Shown here: positions 59,651 to 64,000 of the stretch, one piece after another | Layout: every line of letters starts with the position of its first letter | Position numbering within the stretch: the stretch's first letter is position 1 | From: Henckelia pumila | Lineage: Eukaryota; Streptophyta; Magnoliopsida; Lamiales; Gesneriaceae | DNA: 64,000 bases | Direction of reading: 5' to 3' | NCBI RefSeq assembly: GCF_033568475.1 | Contig: NC_133122.1 | Location: 149,372,861-149,436,860 of the forward strand | Translations under genes and position numbers: made by a program | Notes under the pieces: generated by a model | The model's database searches: none | What the model saw: the letters and a program-made list of their open reading frames with translations, nothing else | Told to the model about the DNA's origin: nothing

Positions 59651-60202
59651 ATGGATGAAATTATCAAAAAACATGGTAAATATTTTCTTTCTGTTTCTAA
59701 AAAAGTTCTAAGAATGATTTACGAAGGAAGACGTGAAAGATTGAGGATGCTTATGCGAAAAGGAATTCTGGAGGATATTCGTCTTATAATTGAAGCCAAG
59801 GTTCGATTAGGTGGTGAAGTTCCAAAATTCTTACTTGTTCAAAATATGTCTGGAATAGGAAAAAGTACCTATGCGAAGAAAATGAGGGCCAAGAGATTAG
59901 ATGTTTGTCATAAATGTGCCAGATGGACTTGTGATAGACGATAAAGATCTTTGGGATATGTTTCCACAAATATAGAAGATAAAATTGATTTCATTAAGAA
60001 TGAGCTGAGTAAAGAATCATTAGATGATATCTCATTGACTCTTGATACACATTCTAGTGGAGATGTGCAAGGTCAACTTCTCCGTTTATGGAAACTATTC
60101 CAAGCGTAGCGTCATGGTAATGGTCTTGGGAATCTGACTAAAAAAGACCCTATTTGCCAATTTATAAGAAAATTGGATGGGAAGCCAACCTTTGACTCAT
60201 AA
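59651..60202 (+). pseudogene. Extra ORF with virus-type nucleic-acid-binding-protein features
   Basis: One frame of 183 codons runs to TAA 60200-60202, with in-frame stops at 59942 (TAA) and 60107 (TAG). It lies between pol and the LOG copy, the position of env-like ORFs in Athila elements. The N-terminal part is basic and helical (RRERLRMLMRKG). Residues about 70-97 hold a Gly-Lys-Ser-Thr-Tyr-Ala step, a Lys/Arg run and a CX2CX4C cluster (CHKC then TC). This order resembles the cysteine-rich nucleic-acid-binding proteins (often silencing suppressors) of plant betaflexiviruses such as carla-, viti- and allexiviruses. That similarity is from memory of the family pattern and is not proven. The GIGKST step is not a full Walker A. 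The second half is acidic/polar and unrecognised. Confidence 0.5.
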
Positions 60203-60258
60203 ATATTGAATCCGTTTCTGGACGTAAACCAGAGGAACACTAAAAAGGAAAAAAAAAC

Positions 60259-60857
60259 ATGGCAGGATCTTCTTCAAAAAAATTGAAAAATATTTGTGTC
60301 TTTTGTGGTTATAGTACTGGAAAAAATGAAATATTTGTAGATGCAGCAATTAATATTGGAAAAAAGTTAGCATAGAGAAAAATTCACTTGGTATATGGAG
60401 GAGGCAATATTGGGTTAATGTGATCTATTTCAACAGCAGCTCATATTGGAGGTAGTTAGGTTTTGGGTATTATTCCTACAGCTTTAGCTGAAGGAAATAT
60501 TACAGGTGTTACGGTTTGGGAAGAGTTGAAAGTTTCATCAATGTACGAGAGAATAACTAAAATGATAGAAAATTTTGATGCTTTTATTCCCTTACCTGGT
60601 GGTTTTGGTACTTTAGAAGAAATTTTTCATGTTGTTTTTTGGGCACAACTTAATATCCATATTAAACCCATTGCTTGTTGAATATCAATAACTATTATGA
60701 TGGTTTGTTGACTTTTTTTGAAGTGGCTGTGGAACAAAATTTCATTTCAGAAAATTCACGAAGGATGCTCATCTCTGCTTCGAATGAAGACCAATTAATT
60801 GATGATCTCGAAGCTTTTGTTCATCAACCTGATTTGGCTATAACAAAGACCAATTGA
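60259..60857 (+). pseudogene. LOG-like: Retrotransposon-borne LONELY GUY (LOG) cytokinin phosphoribohydrolase
   Basis: Intact LOG enzymes cut cytokinin nucleoside 5'-monophosphates to active free-base cytokinins in the cytosol and nucleus. This copy starts MAGSSSKKLK and spans about 199 codons, the normal LOG size, without introns, whereas plant LOG genes usually have several. Family blocks are ICVFCG (N-terminus), LVYGGGNIGLM, VLGIIPTAL, AFIPLPGGFGTLEE (containing the LOG signature PGGxGTxxE, about 60595-60621), FWAQLNIH and NNYYDGLL. Breaks are TAG 60373-60375, TGA 60421-60423, TAG 60457-60459 and a single-base frameshift near 60675. It starts 57 bp after the preceding ORF and lies well inside the Athila LTRs. 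It is divergent from canonical LOGs in the middle (VSSMYERITKMIENFD). Confidence 0.85.
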
Positions 60858-62330
60858 TCTCAACCAACCAATAAGAAAAAGAAACTGGATCATTGATTCA
60901 ACATGTCGCGAAATGGTTTGTGTTTGTTTCTCATCTTCAATAAATCCCAGGTGATATATCTTTCATCATTTACTCTTTATTCGTATTTTTTAAAAAAAAA
61001 ATTAAAAACAATGTCATATTCAGGTTTGGGGGAGGGTTTATTTTTAAAAAATACAAATTTTAAATTTTTTTAAAAAATATTGCTATAATAATATTTATTT
61101 TTCTTTTTCAATGGCAGAGTAAGGAGTCAAAAACTCCTGAGATGCATTAGTTTGTATTTATCGTATTATCACAATAGATTAGATTTTAATATTCCGTATA
61201 TATTAAAATTGCAAACTACTAAGAAAATGAAGTATTTTTGTATATTTCTTTATTTATACTTTTTTTTTTATCAAATTAAAATAAATATATAATTGATGGG
61301 ATATAAGTTATAAATAATATATAATTGTGTGTTTTCAAATAACATATTTTCTAAAAATTTTATGAGTATATAGTTAAAATGATATTGATTGAATGAATAA
61401 TAACATGTATAATTGAAGAAATTAATTTGTAAAAGAGCAATATATACTCACATAAATTTTGTGAGTGAGAGGTGAGAATTGAGAAAACAACTTATAAGAT
61501 TTTATTGATTATTAAGAAATGGTTGATTACTAGATTAAACTCATTTTGAAAAAAAATAAAAAAAATATATGCAAATAAATTTGGCTACAAAGTTGTATGA
61601 AGTATGATCGTAATGATAAGTATGATTATCATTACTATAATTATCAATGTAATAGTTTTACCTCGTAAAAAAAATAAACAAATAAATAAATAAACTTTGA
61701 AAAAAAAATTTATATTTTCAAAGTTTATTGGAGATATTTGGTTATGTAAAAAAAAATTTTCAGCCAAGTGCAAAAAAAAAAAAAAAGAAGAAGAAGAGAA
61801 AAACAAACAAAAAAACAAAAATGAGTTTATTCTTTGTAAATTATCCTATCTTATTTTCAATATTAGTTTATTTGATTGTCTGTTTTACATATTAGTCATT
61901 CTCAATGAGTGTATATTTTTTTTCCAACTCCATGAGTGAAAAACATCTATATATGAAATATCATAACCCGAAAGAATATGAAGTTGAGACTTTTACATTA
62001 ATATTCCTGATGATATACATGTTATGAAAATGATTTCTATTATCATTTTAATTATATTATTCTCAAAGTTTTTAGAAAATATTTATATACAAAAAATTAT
62101 ATATATTTAATATTTTGATATTTTGTGAAATATATATGTATAACTCATGCAATTATATATTAATATATTAGTTGATAACAAGATTTATAAATAAACATAT
62201 GATCACCTTACCAGTGTGTTTTAAAATTTCAAATTTTGCAATTTAGAATATATATAATAAGGAATAAAAATCTAACTTGTGATTTTATGATATTTTATTA
62301 CTAAGGGACTAGTAATAATCCGGTTTGGGG
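60858..62330 (+). other. Non-coding 3' part of the Athila-type element with polypurine tracts
   Basis: This is AT-rich DNA between the LOG copy and the 3' LTR. A first purine run, AGGTTTGGGGGAGGG, is near 61022, and the LTR-adjacent one, GGTTTGGGG, ends at 62330. Having two tracts fits the secondary-PPT habit of this lineage. Frames near 61585-61939 are low-complexity and not credible genes. Confidence 0.6.
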
Positions 62331-63972
62331 TGTAATGAAATTTAAAATTTTTAATTATTTATATGTTAAAAGTTGTGTTTTAAAATTAAAGTTTCATTAA
62401 AATTATGAAGTTGTATTATTTTAGTGTTATGTGTTTATATTTAAATGTTTTACTAAAAATGTTGTAATTTACGGTTTGCGCAAGTTTGGTAAAAATAAAA
62501 TTACTCAAGCTACAGAGGTCATATTGGAGTAATCTTAGATCCTGTAGAATCAAAATACAGGCATCTTCAACTTTGTAGAAGATAAGAAATTCCAAAAACC
62601 TCATTAAGATGATCAAAATGATCAAACATCAAAATGGAGACAAATTTATTTTTACTATGACCAGCTTGGAGTAAAATATCATAAATAATTCACCTTTTAT
62701 CCAAAAAGGTGAATCATATGTCAAAACACATCTACACAAAATTTTCTACGTGTTCTATTTTGAGTGCAAAGGCTGAATAGGTGATTTAAGGCATCAAACA
62801 TGCCAATTAAAGTTGGGACATGGTATTGACATTCAAGGAGACAAGCAACCACCAACTTTACTATTTCACTTTTAATGAGTCTTGGACTCTTGCTCTCATT
62901 TGACCTATAAATAAATGTGTTGTATAAGCTTTGAAGTGTGCAAAAGTGTAGAAAAATTTCTCACTTATAAAATAAATATTGTGTGTGTTAGAATAAGAGT
63001 TTGAGTGTGCATATTTCTCCAAGTTTAAGTATGAAATTTCTTTTATCCTTACTCTTGAATCTTATGTTCATGACAAGCTAAATCCTTTTATGTCAAGGTG
63101 AAAAGGTTTCATTGTTGGTCAAGTAATATTGTTTATATTTTGTATATTCTTCCCTTTAATATTTTTATTTTGTTTTACTAATTGATCTTTATTTGTAGGT
63201 ATAATTTGGATGATTTATTGTTATTTATTTACATCAAATACATGGTACCTTAAATGTGGTTATCTTGATTTGTTGTCTAATATGATACAATAAATACTAC
63301 AATAATTATATACTATAAATATATGTATCAATTTATAATAAAATCATATATATTATTTAGACAATTGCGTGGCTCTGCCGATTGTTCTAAATAATATATT
63401 GAAATTTGAACTAAAATTTACTTTTCGGCAACTAACATTTACTTTCTCGTATCTAACATTTACTTTTTCGCAACTAACATTTTCTTTCTCGCATCTAACA
63501 TAAAAAAAGTCATATATTTTATTTAAACGATGGCGTGGCTCTGCCGGTTGTTCTAAATGAAATATGATGATTTGATCTAACATTTAATTTTATGTCAATT
63601 AATATTTATGCATTTATATATATATTATGGGTACCATGTATTAAATATTTGTTAATCTGATATTATTATAGTGAAAACTATATTATATGATATATTTATT
63701 TAAACATTTCATAGTTATTTTATGTTTATTCTTATATTAGTTTATTTTATTTATTTTTGTTAAGCAATCTTATATAAACCAACAATGAATCTTTGAAGCC
63801 TTGACAATTTTATAATTTATGTACTTTAAATTTTATAATAATCTTTCCATCTATAATCTATAATTGTTAAACTTAAACTTACAAAATCCTTTCTGTGGAT
63901 CGATCTCGTACTCACGAGTATATTACTTGCAGACAACCTACACTTCGGTGAATTACAATTTAAGTAGTAGCA
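62331..63972 (+). mobile_element. 3' LTR of the Athila-type element
   Basis: It is collinear with 42813-44524, from TGTAATGAAA to GTAGTAGCA. It has the same palindromes (about 63350-63400 and 63505-63560) and the same CTAACATTT tandem units (about 63410-63500). The AT microsatellite is short here. It is followed by CATAT (63973-63977), the target duplication. The last 23 bases of the window belong to the interrupted LARD-like DNA. Confidence 0.87.
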
Positions 63973-64000
63973 CATATAAATGCATCTACAAGTATAAATT

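Noticed and set aside
60259..60857. LOG copy as an independent host gene or ordinary processed pseudogene
   Set aside because: It lies inside the Athila LTRs with matching target duplications, has no poly(A) tail or flanking duplication of its own that I can see, and immediately follows another element ORF.
1..64000. CRISPR arrays, operons, prokaryotic signals
   Set aside because: Repeats are LTRs, microsatellites and MITEs, and genes are intron-containing plant genes. No spacer-repeat arrays or bacterial features are present.

Overview
The window is nuclear DNA of a flowering plant. The three intact genes have plant-type GT-AG introns and AT-rich introns and spacers. The repeats are plant families: Tekay-like and Athila-type Ty3/gypsy elements, a Cassandra TRIM with 5S rDNA-derived LTRs, and hAT, Harbinger and Helitron-like elements. 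A eudicot, perhaps an asterid, is likely, but the species cannot be fixed from the sequence.

Layout. 1-3730: remnants of a copia/LARD-type element and of a chromovirus (integrase, chromodomain and a 3' LTR). 4629-10400 (+): nine-exon gene for PIG-Q/GPI1, a subunit of the ER enzyme that starts GPI-anchor synthesis. 11476-12134: a long-TIR MITE. 12861-16306 (+): three-exon SDP1-type patatin triacylglycerol lipase, 824 aa. 17710-28701: a Cassandra TRIM (minus strand) joined head-to-head to a 10.2-kb Tekay-like element (plus strand). Only the outer ends of this pair share a 5-bp target duplication. 29331-33192 (+): eight-exon UTP11 gene (SSU processome), with a telobox upstream and a Harbinger-type hairpin element in intron 6. 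33968-36242: frameshifted, intronless pseudogene of a nuclear group II intron maturase (nMAT3/nMAT4 type). 36243-42807: AT-rich spacer with MITEs, Helitron-like units and LARD-like DNA.

42813-63972 (+) is a complete but decayed Athila-type element, flanked by CATAT target duplications and interrupted by a younger minus-strand chromovirus (49856-59424, target duplication TGTTT). The chromovirus's left LTR holds a 579-bp hAT MITE whose empty site survives in its right LTR.

The most unusual content lies between pol and the 3' LTR of the Athila-type element, where env-like ORFs normally sit. First comes an ORF whose basic patch and Cys cluster resemble the nucleic-acid-binding proteins of plant betaflexiviruses. 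Next comes an intronless pseudogene of LONELY GUY (LOG), the cytokinin-activating phosphoribohydrolase. Both lie inside the element's LTRs and target duplications, so they arrived as its cargo. A retroelement carrying a virus-like RNA-binding protein together with a cytokinin-activation enzyme is the best candidate here for an undescribed system.

The host genes are all on the plus strand and separated by transposon blocks. From memory, Arabidopsis has SDP1-LIKE near GPI1 (At3g57140/At3g57170) and SDP1 next to nMAT3 (At5g04040/At5g04050). The SDP1-like, PIG-Q and nMAT-like set here may therefore be an ancestral block. Exon borders were derived by hand from splice consensus, frame continuity and family similarity.
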